The notes: generated by a model not told the origin, from the letters alone. A stretch of 64,000 nt of DNA from SB11 sp035906255 (GCA_035906255.1 JAMIFM010000037.1:372001-436000), one strand, 5' to 3'. Counted from the stretch's first letter, positions 15,228 through 24,298 are shown. Made by a program: numbers and translations.

Positions 15228-16814
15228 TCAATGCCCTTTGCGAACAATTCTTTTCACAAGGGTTGAAAGGAAAATAATAATACCTATCCAAGCACCTATT
15301 TTGCCAATATAGTCACCGTTTTGGGCATACCACGTCATGCCTTGTTTCAGGTAAGTAGTCCTGTTTAATTGTGCAGGCTCCCACCAGTTGGTTTGCGCTT
15401 CAATTTCACCCCTGTAATTAATAAACGCAGAGATACCCGTATTACCGCTTCGGGCAATGTTTCGGCGCATTTCAATAGCGCGCAGGCGGGCGTAGTGCAA
15501 GTGTTGGCGATAGCCGGGGGTGTTCTTCCACCAGCCGTCATTGGTAATAATACAGAGTAAATCAGCACCTTGACGCACATACCTACCCACCCAATCACCA
15601 TAAATACTTTCGTAACAAATAATAGGGGCTATGTGTATGCTGTCGGCTGTGGTTAACACTTCTGCATCGTCCTGTATGCCCAAGCTCCCCGAAGTTCCCC
15701 CCAAATCAAACAGCTTTTCAATAGGGCGGAACAATTTAGGATAAGGTAAAATCTCAACCCCCGGTACCAGCTTGCTTTTGTGGTATATCTTCACGCTGTC
15801 AGTACTATCAATCAGCAAGGCGGTATTATAAGCATCAAAATACACATCAGCATCCATGTACTTTCTTGCGGTGGCAGTTAGTTTTTCGCCCGGGTTAAAA
15901 TGGTGTCTTGTATCAGCTCCCGTTAAAATACTCACCTTATGGCGGCGGCAAAAATCACGCAACTGATATATAGCGGTTGAATTGTTTATCTCCGTTTCCT
16001 CTATTGGTTGGGTAAGGGAGGTTTCAGGAAATATTACCAAGCGGGTTTGCGGGGTAACGCTTTCCTCAGCCAGTTGCAGCATTATCTGTACTTGTTCCTG
16101 CGGGGTTTTTCCGCCGAATTTATCCGTGTAGGGGTCAATATTGGGTTGTATTACACTCACATTGGTCACGTCTTGTTCGCGTGTGCCATCGGTAGTAGTA
16201 AGTTTATTAAGGATAATGTAGGATGAAACCAGCGGCAGCAACACCGCAACAGCAAGGTTTACTACCCGTGTGCGGGTATAGTTTTGCATAAGTTTAAACA
16301 CCAATATATTGGTAAGTAAAATCCAAAGGCTACCGCCCAAAAATCCCGTAAACTCATACCATTGCACCGTATTGGGCAGCGTGGCAAACACATTGCCCAA
16401 AGTGAGCCAAGGCCACGAAATTTGCCAGTTAAGGTGTAGTAACTCAAGTGCCAGCCAGTAACAAATAAAGGCAGGGTAAGCCAGTTTATCGCCAAAGGTT
16501 TTGCGGGTGAGATGAAATCCCAGCCAAGGCAAGGTCATTAGCAACGCATTAAGCACAAAGGCTGCTACCGCCACAGGCGAAGCATGGTACACCCACCAAG
16601 TGGTGGCCACGTTCCATACCAGCATGGCTACAAATACATAAAAGAAAAGCACCCGGTTTTTTAGGTTGTTTTCTTGTATTTGCTGTTGCAGCATAAACAA
16701 GGGTACAAAGCCTATAAAAATAAGCGGCGCAGTTGCAAAAGGCGGCCAAGCCAGCCACAATAAAAGGCCTGCGGCAAGGCTCAAAAACCAGTAGTTATTC
16801 TTCAGTTTCTTCAT
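15228..16814 (-). CDS. lnt: Apolipoprotein N-acyltransferase Lnt
   Basis: This 528-residue inner-membrane enzyme adds the third acyl chain to the N-terminal cysteine of lipoproteins. It has six or seven N-terminal membrane segments (about 8-205), a periplasmic nitrilase-like domain (about 215-490) and a final C-terminal membrane segment. The triad is visible: Glu264 in VIFPETSL, a lysine at 346 or 348 in YHKSKLVPGVE, and Cys400 in APIICYESIYGDW. I start it at the ATG at 16814 (MKKLKNNYWFL). The resulting 20-bp overlap with rsmI suggests translational coupling. Confidence 0.93.
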   Translation of the reverse strand: MKKLKNNYWFLSLAAGLLLWLAWPPFATAPLIFIGFVPLFMLQQQIQENNLKNRVLFFYVFVAMLVWNVATTWWVYHASPVAVAAFVLNALLMTLPWLGFHLTRKTFGDKLAYPAFICYWLALELLHLNWQISWPWLTLGNVFATLPNTVQWYEFTGFLGGSLWILLTNILVFKLMQNYTRTRVVNLAVAVLLPLVSSYIILNKLTTTDGTREQDVTNVSVIQPNIDPYTDKFGGKTPQEQVQIMLQLAEESVTPQTRLVIFPETSLTQPIEETEINNSTAIYQLRDFCRRHKVSILTGADTRHHFNPGEKLTATARKYMDADVYFDAYNTALLIDSTDSVKIYHKSKLVPGVEILPYPKLFRPIEKLFDLGGTSGSLGIQDDAEVLTTADSIHIAPIICYESIYGDWVGRYVRQGADLLCIITNDGWWKNTPGYRQHLHYARLRAIEMRRNIARSGNTGISAFINYRGEIEAQTNWWEPAQLNRTTYLKQGMTWYAQNGDYIGKIGAWIGIIIFLSTLVKRIVRKGH

Positions 16815-17517
16815 GTATTTGCGTGGCGTTGGGTTGGTAGCCTTTTCCGGCAATAACAATCACCAGTTCACCTTTAACGGGTTTTTTGGTAAAATGAGTA
16901 TGTAATTCAGTCAAAGTGCCGTTCACAGTTTCTTCAAACATTTTTGTAAGCTCGCGTGAAACCGAGGCCTGCCTGTCATCTCCAAAATAAGCAGCAAAAT
17001 CTTTCAGGGTTTTAAGCAGCCTGTACGGCGATTCGTAAAAAATCATGGTACGCTCTTCGTTTTCCAAAGCTTTTAATGCCGTTTGGCGGCCTTTTTTTTG
17101 AGGTAAGAAACCCTCAAAACAAAAACGGGTGGCGGGCAAACCGCTTTTTACCAGTGCAGGCACAAAAGCAGTAGCACCGGGCAGGCATTCAACTTTTACG
17201 TTGTGGCGCAGGCATTCGCGCACTAATAAAAAACCGGGGTCGCTAATGGCAGGTGTTCCTGCATCAGTTACCAAAGCCATTTTTTCACCTGCGGCCATGC
17301 GGTGTACTAAGCCTTCCAACTCGCGGTGCTCGTTGTGTTGGTGGTAGGCTTGCAGTTTAGCGTTGATACCGTAGTGTTTCAGCAGCAATCCGCTGGTACG
17401 GGTATCTTCGGCCAATACTACATCAACGGTTTTCAAAACTTCCAGCGCACGCAGGGTAATATCCTGCAAATTGCCGATGGGTGTAGGGACTAAATAAAGC
17501 AAAACAGGTGTTTGCAT
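16795..17517 (-). CDS. rsmI: 16S rRNA (cytidine(1402)-2'-O)-methyltransferase RsmI
   Basis: This 240-residue tetrapyrrole-methylase-fold enzyme methylates the ribose of C1402 in 16S rRNA. Signatures are LYLVPTPIGNLQDITLRAL at the N-terminus, VLAEDTRTSGLLLKHYGI, LVTDAGTPAISDPGFLLVREC and CFEGFLPQKKGRQTAL. It is upstream of and overlaps lnt. The sequence TACCTTCG at 17525-17532 on the minus strand is one mismatch from a -7 box. Confidence 0.95.
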   Translation of the reverse strand: MQTPVLLYLVPTPIGNLQDITLRALEVLKTVDVVLAEDTRTSGLLLKHYGINAKLQAYHQHNEHRELEGLVHRMAAGEKMALVTDAGTPAISDPGFLLVRECLRHNVKVECLPGATAFVPALVKSGLPATRFCFEGFLPQKKGRQTALKALENEERTMIFYESPYRLLKTLKDFAAYFGDDRQASVSRELTKMFEETVNGTLTELHTHFTKKPVKGELVIVIAGKGYQPNATQIHEETEE

Positions 17518-17588
17518 ACCTACGCGAAGGTAGGTTTTTTGGGGTTAGTTTAAATGTAGTGTAACGGCTTGTTTCAACCTACCATACC

Positions 17589-17735
17589 GACGGGCATAAA
17601 GCCCGCCTCTTCACAGAGGTTCGTCCCGAATGGTTTAAAACCATTCGGGACGCTACTTATCACGAGGTCTGAATTTTATACTCAGACTAATTGTGCCACT
17701 TCATAATTAGTAAACTTTGTGTCTTTGTGGCAAAA
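17589..17735. repeat. Palindrome cluster R3 (upstream of rsmI)
   Basis: CGGGC/GCCCG flank ATAAA at 17591-17605. A 31-bp palindrome at 17622-17652 has 15-bp arms (CGTCCCGAATGGTTT) around one A. A GTCTGA/TCAGAC pair surrounds an AT-rich centre containing TTTTATA at about 17667-17687. An imperfect GTGCCAC...GTGGCA pair is at 17693-17733. The same words appear in R1, R4 and R6. No gene is seen in the 17518-17757 gap. Confidence 0.8.
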
Positions 17736-17757
17736 TAGAAAGGCTAATACGGCTGTG

Positions 17758-18186
17758 CTACCGGATTAGCTTTAACAGTAGTGTTTTAGCTGAAAACGTT
17801 TGGTTGCAATACCCTATTTTTTGCTTGATTTCAGCAGGTAGGAAATCGTTTATTTCCGTATCGGCAAAACCACAGCTTTTATAAAATCCTTCAAGGTGTG
17901 CAAAAGGGATACAATACACGGTTGTTCCTGCGGAGACTTGATTAAGCAGGTGCATCACAATATTGCGGGCTATACCTTTTCCGCGTTGGCTGTCGTCCAC
18001 ATAAATACCACCCAGTTCAAAGTTATTTTCATCAATGGTTATTAGCCTCCCCATCCCATAATATTGTTCGTTTTCTGTTACAAGGGCAATGTATTCCTTC
18101 TCATATACAGAGGGCAAAAAATCAATGTTCCTGTAAACTTGGTTTACCCGGTTCATATCGGCGGGTAGTGCTTTGCGTAAAACCAT
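17758..18186 (-). CDS. GNAT family N-acetyltransferase
   Basis: This 142-residue single GNAT domain begins MVLRKALPADMNRVNQVYRNIDFLPS. It has the strand GGIYVDDSQRGKGIARNIVMHLL (acetyl-CoA pyrophosphate loop QRGKGIA) and the late FYKSCGFADTEI. The acceptor substrate is not identifiable. It starts 3 bp after the upstream lipoprotein gene and is probably cotranscribed with it. Confidence 0.8.
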   Translation of the reverse strand: MVLRKALPADMNRVNQVYRNIDFLPSVYEKEYIALVTENEQYYGMGRLITIDENNFELGGIYVDDSQRGKGIARNIVMHLLNQVSAGTTVYCIPFAHLEGFYKSCGFADTEINDFLPAEIKQKIGYCNQTFSAKTLLLKLIR

Positions 18187-18189
18187 CGT

Positions 18190-18750
18190 CTATTCTTCTC
18201 GTTCAATACTTAAACTGTCAGTGTTATCCATGATAGTAAATTGGTGCCTTTCAGCAAATGCCCGTTGAGCGGTAATCAAATCATTATAGTACTTTATATT
18301 TTTACTGTCAATTTCTATGGCAATCTCATCCAAGCGTTTTTGTTTAATATCCAAATCATTGTCAATCCCTTGTGTCTTATTGATTTGGTTTATAATTTCA
18401 AGTGCTTCCTTCCATTGAAAAACATACAGTTTACGTTCCGCTTCAAAATATTTTAGTGTTGCCATCCAAAACGTTTCATCATTGGCATAGGGTCCATCTG
18501 TTTTCAACATAGTAATGGCACTATCGCAAATTGCCACGCAACGTAACCTGTTTTTTTCAGCCAACTCATACTCATAGTTACCAACCGCAGTGTTTAAATC
18601 ACTAACTGCGTTAATAAAGGCTTGTTGTCGGTCAATTAATCGTGCGTTATAGGTAGTTGCACTTTCAGTAGTCTGCTTTTTGTTACGGTTGTTTCCGCAA
18701 GCAGTTAGTAGCAACAATAAACAAACAGCGGTTAGTGTTCTTATATCCAT
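18190..18750 (-). CDS. Putative lipoprotein of unknown function
   Basis: This 186-residue protein has a clear lipoprotein signal, MDIRTLTAVCLLLLLTACGNN, with lipobox LTAC and lipidated Cys18. The mature part is mostly helical and charged, with likely coiled-coil stretches (KQKRLDEIAIEIDSKNIKYYNDLITAQRAFAERH). No known domain is recognised. It is expected to be anchored in the envelope and processed by Lnt, which is encoded nearby. Confidence 0.7.
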   Translation of the reverse strand: MDIRTLTAVCLLLLLTACGNNRNKKQTTESATTYNARLIDRQQAFINAVSDLNTAVGNYEYELAEKNRLRCVAICDSAITMLKTDGPYANDETFWMATLKYFEAERKLYVFQWKEALEIINQINKTQGIDNDLDIKQKRLDEIAIEIDSKNIKYYNDLITAQRAFAERHQFTIMDNTDSLSIEREE

Positions 18751-18822
18751 TATAGAATGGGGTAAATGAGCGGTGAATATAAACAGTAAAAATGTGTTAA
18801 TTAGTGATACCTGAGGGTACAG

Positions 18823-19392
18823 TTAAGTTTTCATTTTTCGGGTGGTTAAACGTGGAAAAAGGAAAATAAACCACGAAAGGGTGATGTTGTGTCGGGCTAT
18901 TTTTAAATCAGTATCGGAAACAAGAAAATTATACCCGTACGAAAGCAAAAAATCATTCCAGTTAATACCCGCCTGTGGTCTGATAGCCACTACATTTTTA
19001 TTGCCTTTATTATAGTTGATGCCACGCACCCCTATGTGACCGCCAAACATGGGAAAAGATGCGGTAGTGGTAAGCGAAAACCCTGTGGTGAGCATACTAT
19101 CGGCAGTTAAATAGCCCACATTGAGCTGTGTTTGTTCACCTGTGATTAAATTATCGTAATAATGGCAGGTATAATATCCTTGTACTAACCCCAAGGAAAC
19201 GCCTGTGTTACCGGCTTGTAATTCGGGTACTATGCCGAAAGAAGTAAAGTTTTCTTGAGTATGAATGGTTACAATGCAATTGCGCAATCGCCTGAAATCA
19301 GCATCTTTGGGTTTGTTTCTTAAAGAGTCTGTTTGGGCAACACTGATGTTTGCCCAAACAGCAACTAGTAGCAGTAAGTATGGTTTATGCAT
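18823..19392 (-). CDS. Secreted protein, possible small outer-membrane beta-barrel
   Basis: This 189-residue protein has a signal peptide (MHKPYLLLLVAVWANISVAQ, cleavage after AQ near 20). The mature part has alternating hydrophobic strands with aromatic ends (GVSLGLVQGYYTCHYY, TQLNVGYLTADSMLTTGFSL, FLLSYGYNFLVSD, HNITLSWFIFLFPRL), which suggests a beta-barrel or related envelope fold. No family is recognised. It lies 72 bp upstream of the lipoprotein gene on the same strand. Confidence 0.6.
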   Translation of the reverse strand: MHKPYLLLLVAVWANISVAQTDSLRNKPKDADFRRLRNCIVTIHTQENFTSFGIVPELQAGNTGVSLGLVQGYYTCHYYDNLITGEQTQLNVGYLTADSMLTTGFSLTTTASFPMFGGHIGVRGINYNKGNKNVVAIRPQAGINWNDFLLSYGYNFLVSDTDLKIARHNITLSWFIFLFPRLTTRKMKT

Positions 19393-19440
19393 CAGCGTTT
19401 CTTTTTATAAATATAACGCTTATGCGGGGTATTTTAGCGT

Positions 19441-20319
19441 TTATGCGCTGGCAGCCTCAGCTTCGGGGGCAATCTTTTTCACCAAGCCTTGCAATACTTT
19501 GCCGGGGCCTACCTCGGTAAAGTGGGTAGCTCCGTCAATCACCATTGCTTGCACGCTTTGTGTCCAGCGTACAGGAGCGGTTAATTGTGCCACAAGATTT
19601 TTCTTAATCTCATCAGGATTGAAAATAGCACTTGCAGTAACGTTTTGGTACACAGGGCAAATAGGATTGCTAAAACGGGTACTTTCAATAGCGGCAGCCA
19701 ATTCTTCGCGGGCAGGTTCCATCAATGGTGAGTGGAATGCACCGCCAACATTAAGTACCAATGCACGTTTAGCACCTGCTGCTTTTAAAGCTTCGCAAGC
19801 AGCGTTTATGGCTTCAACTTCGCCCGATATAACCAATTGACCGGGGCAATTGTAATTTGCGGGTACTACCACACCGTTTATGCTTGCACAAATTTCTTCA
19901 ACTTTGGCATCGTCCAAGCCTAAAATAGCGGCCATTGTGCTGGGTTTTATATCGCAGGCTTTTTGCATGGCAAAAGCGCGCTTGGCAACAAGCGTTAATC
20001 CGTCTTCAAAGCTTAATGTACCGTTGGCAACAAGGGCAGAAAACTCGCCCAATGAGTGACCGGCAACCATGTCAGGCTTAAAACTTTCGCCCAAGGTTTT
20101 GGCCAATATTACTGAGTGTAAAAAGATGGCCGGTTGTGTAACGCGGGTTTCTTTCAGCGCTTCTTCAGTACCCTCAAACATTTCATCGGTAATGCGGAAG
20201 CCTAATATACCGTTGGCCTCATTAAAAAGGTTGCGGGCTAAGTCGTTAGTCTCAAACAAATCTTTGCCCATGCCCACAAACTGTGCGCCTTGGCCGGGGA
20301 AAACGTATGCTTTTTTCAT
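19441..20319 (-). CDS. fabD: Malonyl CoA-acyl carrier protein transacylase FabD
   Basis: This 292-residue enzyme transfers malonyl groups from CoA to ACP, supplying fatty acid elongation; fabG lies at the other end of this region. The start MKKAYVFPGQGAQFVGMG includes the family GQGAQ motif. The nucleophile is Ser89 in AGHSLGE and the catalytic His is His196 in GGAFHSPLM. The ATG at 20319 was chosen over one at 20349, which would add ten residues and overlap the promoter box. Confidence 0.95.
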   Translation of the reverse strand: MKKAYVFPGQGAQFVGMGKDLFETNDLARNLFNEANGILGFRITDEMFEGTEEALKETRVTQPAIFLHSVILAKTLGESFKPDMVAGHSLGEFSALVANGTLSFEDGLTLVAKRAFAMQKACDIKPSTMAAILGLDDAKVEEICASINGVVVPANYNCPGQLVISGEVEAINAACEALKAAGAKRALVLNVGGAFHSPLMEPAREELAAAIESTRFSNPICPVYQNVTASAIFNPDEIKKNLVAQLTAPVRWTQSVQAMVIDGATHFTEVGPGKVLQGLVKKIAPEAEAASA

Positions 20320-20336
20320 TGGTGTGAATTTAAAGG

Positions 20337-20344
20337 CAAAATTA
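20337..20344 (-). promoter_or_regulatory. -7 promoter box upstream of fabD
   Basis: The minus strand reads TAATTTTG, an exact TAnnTTTG match. It would give a leader of about 12 nt to the ATG at 20319. Confidence 0.45.
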
Positions 20345-20414
20345 GGCATTTTGTAGTATTGTGCGCTGTTGTCTCAAAAGCCCTGAATTTCATAGTTAGA
20401 GCGGTGTTGTGTTT

Positions 20415-20629
20415 ATCCTCATGCCACGAAAACACAAAACAGGGGTGAATTAAGAAATTTTGTGTGCTTCACACTCTCAATAGCGACAGGTTTTATACCT
20501 GTCGAACCCTGAGAAATATTCATCCCCCCCGACGGGCATAAAGCCCGCCGCTGTTAATAGGGAAAGCCCCGAATGGTTTTAAACCATTGGGGACGTAATT
20601 CGTAAAACCCTGAATTTTATATTCAGGGT
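20415..20629. repeat. Palindrome cluster R4 (between divergent fabD and the 20681 gene)
   Basis: The cluster contains a degenerate CCACGAAAACACAAAA...TTTTGTGTGC pair at about 20420-20468. CGACAGGT/ACCTGTCG flank TTTAT at 20484-20504. CGGGC/GCCCG flank ATAAA at about 20533-20547. A one-error copy of the CCGAATGGTTT palindrome is at 20567-20592. ACCCTGAAT/ATTCAGGGT flank TTTAT at 20607-20629. The cluster fills most of the 361-bp gap between two divergently transcribed genes, so termination cannot be its general role. No other gene is visible. Confidence 0.8.
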
Positions 20630-20680
20630 AAGTAAGTTTTAAAGGCAACAAACTGCATATTTGCCACGTTTGAAAATGCA

Positions 20681-21625
20681 ATGAAAAGGATAAAAGCCCT
20701 TTGCCTTCTTGTTTTCGGTTTTTTAATGCTGCGTTGCACGGCGCAGGTTGAATATAACGGGTCTTATCTTGAAGCTTTGGTTAAATACAACTACACCAAC
20801 GGCGAACAGAAAGAAAATCAGGGCTGGGGCTTGGGGTTTAGGATGGACACCGCAGGCCGTCGATATGTGGTAATTGCCAATGACGGATGGCTTACCAAAT
20901 CGGAGTTTTTTTACGACAGTATCACAGGGCACATTACCCGCGAGGTATCGTTGCAACTGGCAACGGGCGTACGCCATGTATATAATTATTTGTATGGATG
21001 GGAGGGGGATGATACCTTAATAAGTCACCGCAGCGATTATGGACTTACTACAACCTACATTTATAAAAACAGCGTGTTACAAAGCGTTGAGAAGATTTAT
21101 TTAGGAACGGTTTGTAACATTGTTAACCAAAAGCCTGCTGAAAAGGGCGTTGATTTGCCCGAAAATACTACTTGCTTTGAGCGGGTTACTTTTTACCGCG
21201 ACTCTGCGGGAAATGTTACAGGACGAAGATTTGCCTACCACTACTCTAAGTTTAACGCCCTACCCGAAAGAGAATACACTGAAAACTACCATCGCAACGT
21301 GCAAGGGCTTATTGATACCGTATATATTGGCAATGCGGGCAAAAGAATTGTGATGGCTTTTAGGTATGATAAAAAGGGAAAGATGTTGCAGGCTAACCGA
21401 AAGCATGAAAACGTGGAGAAATACGAAACATGGGAAATGAAGTACAAGTGCAATGGGTTACTAAAAAAGGTTATCTACCGCGATTACCCTGTAAAAGAGT
21501 GGGTGGATAAATACCGTTGGAAAAAGCACCGATGGAAGAAAAGTAACCCTGTTATCCCTCATTTATCGAATTTTATAAGCAGCTATGAACTAAAGCTGGC
21601 TGAAGATTTCTATTTTGGCTATTAG
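20681..21625 (+). CDS. Secreted protein of unknown function
   Basis: This 314-residue protein has an N-terminal signal (MKRIKALCLLVFGFLMLRCTAQ) with likely cleavage after TAQ. The cysteine is preceded by Arg, so a lipobox is unlikely. The mature part is rich in Tyr, Lys and Arg and contains loose YD-repeat-like units (FRYDKKGKMLQANRKHEN, YGLTTTYIYKNSVLQSVEKI), as in Bacteroidota proteins with degenerate RHS/YD-like beta structure. It is the first gene of a three-gene unit, with 9- and 10-bp gaps downstream. Confidence 0.6.
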   Translation: MKRIKALCLLVFGFLMLRCTAQVEYNGSYLEALVKYNYTNGEQKENQGWGLGFRMDTAGRRYVVIANDGWLTKSEFFYDSITGHITREVSLQLATGVRHVYNYLYGWEGDDTLISHRSDYGLTTTYIYKNSVLQSVEKIYLGTVCNIVNQKPAEKGVDLPENTTCFERVTFYRDSAGNVTGRRFAYHYSKFNALPEREYTENYHRNVQGLIDTVYIGNAGKRIVMAFRYDKKGKMLQANRKHENVEKYETWEMKYKCNGLLKKVIYRDYPVKEWVDKYRWKKHRWKKSNPVIPHLSNFISSYELKLAEDFYFGY

Positions 21626-21634
21626 AAAACTACA

Positions 21635-22387
21635 ATGAAAAATCTGTTACTTTCAATAATTACCGTATTGCTTTGGTCGGCTTGCAGCAATCATGTGCAA
21701 GTATTAAAAGTTAGCTCTGATTTTGTTCAGCAAGATACCCTGCTGCGGTACAGTAACGATACGTTTGAAATAGTGTATAACACTTATAGCGAAAACGGGC
21801 TGCTATCGTTTATTATATTTAATAAATCTGCCGTTCCTTTATACATAGATTGGAAACGCAGTGCTTTTATCAGAGGTGTGCAAAAGCAGGATTATTGGAG
21901 CAGTGAGGTAAGCGTAAGCAGTCAAACAACAGGGTACAGTATCACGTGGTTGTATGGCTATTCGCGCGGAAAATACAGTACGGAGGGTGTGATGACCCAA
22001 CAAGAGCAGATAACCTTTATACCACCCCGCACGGCAGTTACTATGTCAAAATTTAGTATCAGTCCTGCCATAAATGTTTCAGGGCGACAAGAAAAAATAG
22101 TTAACAAAAGCTACAAGAATAAAGGGACTACTAAAGTGTATGAAAATACGTTTACCAAAGAAAACAGCCCGATTAGTTTCAGGAATTTTTTAACACTATC
22201 CCTTAAACATGATTTTTCGGAAGAATTTTATGTCGATCATCAATTTTGGGTAGCGCAATCGGTAATCATGGCAAAAAAACAATTAGAGGGAATGCCTATC
22301 TTGGTAGAAGATGCGGATGCCACCTACGTTGATTACACATATCCGTATCGAAGACCGAATAACTTTTATGCCCACTTCAACCATTAA
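21635..22387 (+). CDS. Putative lipoprotein of unknown function
   Basis: This 250-residue protein starts MKNLLLSIITVLLWSACSNH, a lipoprotein-type signal with Cys17 in SAC, although the -3 residue is Trp. The mature protein looks mostly beta (FEIVYNTYSENGLLSFIIFNKSAVPLYIDWKRSAFI, where an immunoglobulin-like pattern is possible). No named family is recognised. It is the middle gene of the 20681-22628 unit. Confidence 0.6.
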   Translation: MKNLLLSIITVLLWSACSNHVQVLKVSSDFVQQDTLLRYSNDTFEIVYNTYSENGLLSFIIFNKSAVPLYIDWKRSAFIRGVQKQDYWSSEVSVSSQTTGYSITWLYGYSRGKYSTEGVMTQQEQITFIPPRTAVTMSKFSISPAINVSGRQEKIVNKSYKNKGTTKVYENTFTKENSPISFRNFLTLSLKHDFSEEFYVDHQFWVAQSVIMAKKQLEGMPILVEDADATYVDYTYPYRRPNNFYAHFNH

Positions 22388-22397
22388 TTAAACAAAC

Positions 22398-22628
22398 ATG
22401 GAATTAGCAAACCCTTATGCAGGTATATTAACACTGTTAAGTTTTGTGGGTTTAATTATAGCCCTTTTTCTGTTTGCGGGCTACAAATACCTCACATTTG
22501 GTAAAGTTATCGCGTCTCAAAAATTGTTTTGGTTGCGCATTACCTTCATCACGGGTTTTATTATTGCCATGTTGGTGGTTATGGGTTATATAGGGCTTGT
22601 AGTAGCAATTAAGTACGGAGGTTTTTAA
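22398..22628 (+). CDS. Small two-helix membrane protein
   Basis: This 76-residue protein has two hydrophobic segments (about 10-30, ILTLLSFVGLIIALFLFAGY, and 46-72, LRITFITGFIIAMLVVMGYIGLVVAI) joined by a short basic loop. The function is unknown. It ends 6 bp before the stop codon of the convergent 22635 gene. Confidence 0.55.
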   Translation: MELANPYAGILTLLSFVGLIIALFLFAGYKYLTFGKVIASQKLFWLRITFITGFIIAMLVVMGYIGLVVAIKYGGF

Positions 22629-22634
22629 CCCCGC

Positions 22635-24059
22635 TTACTTAATCAGTACCTTATCGGTAAGTAAGCGGTCTTTGTAGCGCACTTTCACAGTGTATTCCCC
22701 CGCAGGTTGCCCAAAGCAATCAAAAGCATGGTAAAAGTAACCCTTGTTGTTTACGGCTACCATTTGGCTGCTAACAGACAGGGCTGCCGCATTTTGCATT
22801 TCCACCTGCACGCTGTCGCCCTCAGGCGCAGCTACTTTGGCTATTATGTGTATATTGTTGCTTACGTAATTAGGGTAAACATATAACTTTTCGGCAGCCT
22901 TATCCTCCACACGGGTTTTGGTTTTTTGCAGTTCATAACACTCGCGATAAGCCTCTTTGTAGCGGTCACCCCAAAATACATAGTCACTTGCATTTTGATA
23001 TACCTGATAAATAAACTCTTCAAAATTGGGAGTAAGAACCTCACTACGTCCTACCAATACACGTTCAACATCCAACGGTAACGGATGCACTTGCAAGGGT
23101 AAAACAGCGTCGGTAACCACACGGGGCACAATCCAAAACACCTTTAAGCCCGGCATATCAAAATAACTGTGTTCCCATGTTTTCAACATGGCATCCGCCT
23201 CGTCCTTATACAAGCCCGAGGCAGCCATTGCATTCCTGAAATTAGTTTTTACGCGCTCTACTGTTACCCTCTCCATCGTTTTAGGATACATTGTAACCGT
23301 TACACCTGCACCCATGCTACCTGCCCACCATACCTCGGCAGGACCGTTCAAAGGCTTGTGGTACACCATTGCGTAAGCAATTTGTTCAGAGCTGCTGTTG
23401 GTTATTGCAAAAAGACCGTGCTCATTAAACTCAGTCTTCATCTGCACCCCAAAATTACCAACACCCCTATAAAACAGGTATTTTTCAGTTTGGGCAAGCG
23501 TATCTTTAGTAGTTATCAGATTAGATTTTGTAGCCCTCGGGCTCATCCACAGGGGGCTATTTAGTGCCGGTTGGGTATATTTTTCAGCAATACCCTGTTT
23601 TTGCAAACGTCCGCTCCACTCAATATAACTGCTCTTTGAAGCGTTAGAAAAATCAATAGGCTCTGTGCAATCAGTAATGTGGCTGCTTCCTCCGCTACGC
23701 TGCGGATACCATTGGCTAATATAGCCACTGGTAAAATCCACTCGCACATTCACATCCATTTCTTTTGGCGAGTAAAAATAGAGCACAGGGGTTTCCATTT
23801 TCACCGTTACATTTTTCAGTTTACAGCCTTTAGGGGTGATTATTTTGGCTTGAGAATCGGCTGTCTCCCGCATATCAAGATTATACACAAAAGAGGGTAG
23901 CTTTTCTTCATCAAGATACAAACCGCTGAGGTGTTTTCCTCCCGAAGTTGTCAATGTAGTAAACGTGCCCCATTCATGCACCGTAACAATAGAGTCGTTT
24001 TGGGCAAAAGCCCCTACAAAGCACAACAGCGATAAGTAACCGAAAAGAACTTTTTTCAT
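22635..24059 (-). CDS. Large secreted protein with C-terminal sorting-like domain
   Basis: This 474-residue protein starts at the ATG at 24059 (MKKVLFGYLSLLCFVGAFAQ, signal peptide). The mature N-terminus, SIVTVHEWGTFTTLTTSGG, carries a VHEWGTF motif that I believe recurs in uncharacterised secreted bacterial proteins. The last about 85 residues (LYVYPNYVSNNIHIIAKVAAPEGDS..., then EYTVKVRYKDRLLTDKVLIK) look like a degenerate T9SS type A sorting domain, with YPN near the domain start and a short basic end. The catalytic role, if any, is unknown. An upstream in-frame ATG at 24125 would bury the signal peptide. Confidence 0.65.
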   Translation of the reverse strand: MKKVLFGYLSLLCFVGAFAQNDSIVTVHEWGTFTTLTTSGGKHLSGLYLDEEKLPSFVYNLDMRETADSQAKIITPKGCKLKNVTVKMETPVLYFYSPKEMDVNVRVDFTSGYISQWYPQRSGGSSHITDCTEPIDFSNASKSSYIEWSGRLQKQGIAEKYTQPALNSPLWMSPRATKSNLITTKDTLAQTEKYLFYRGVGNFGVQMKTEFNEHGLFAITNSSSEQIAYAMVYHKPLNGPAEVWWAGSMGAGVTVTMYPKTMERVTVERVKTNFRNAMAASGLYKDEADAMLKTWEHSYFDMPGLKVFWIVPRVVTDAVLPLQVHPLPLDVERVLVGRSEVLTPNFEEFIYQVYQNASDYVFWGDRYKEAYRECYELQKTKTRVEDKAAEKLYVYPNYVSNNIHIIAKVAAPEGDSVQVEMQNAAALSVSSQMVAVNNKGYFYHAFDCFGQPAGEYTVKVRYKDRLLTDKVLIK

Positions 24060-24195
24060 ACTGCAAAATAACGGGTTGGTGTTAAAATAAATAGTAACGG
24101 TTGTAATAAGATGTTTCTTATGCACAAAGCAACTTACACAGCAACCCGTTGCACATTAGCACGGCTTTTGCAGTAGGGTATGGGATTGTTAAAAC

Positions 24196-24217
24196 ATATC
24201 CACAAGTGCGTGGATAA
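24196..24217. promoter_or_regulatory. Inverted pair of DnaA-box-like 9-mers upstream of gyrB
   Basis: ATATCCACA (24196-24204) on the plus strand and TTATCCACG (24209-24217 read on the minus strand) each differ by one base from the DnaA box TTATCCACA. They face each other across 4 nt, about 80 bp before gyrB. They could be DnaA-ATP regulatory sites. Two boxes are too few to call an origin. Confidence 0.3.
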
Positions 24218-24298
24218 TTGGGTGGTTAAAACCCGTGCAAACCTTTGAATATTCAGCGTTTAGAGGTATTTTTACAGACTATTTTTCAATAAAGAGAT

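Noticed and set aside
17622..17652. Treating the CCGAATGG palindromes as ordinary intrinsic terminators
   Set aside because: They have no T-run, and members of the same family lie upstream of genes and between divergent genes (for example 20567-20592).
24060..24298. A replication origin upstream of gyrB
   Set aside because: Only two imperfect DnaA-like boxes are present; there is no box cluster and no clear AT-rich unwinding region with repeats, and dnaA is not in the window.
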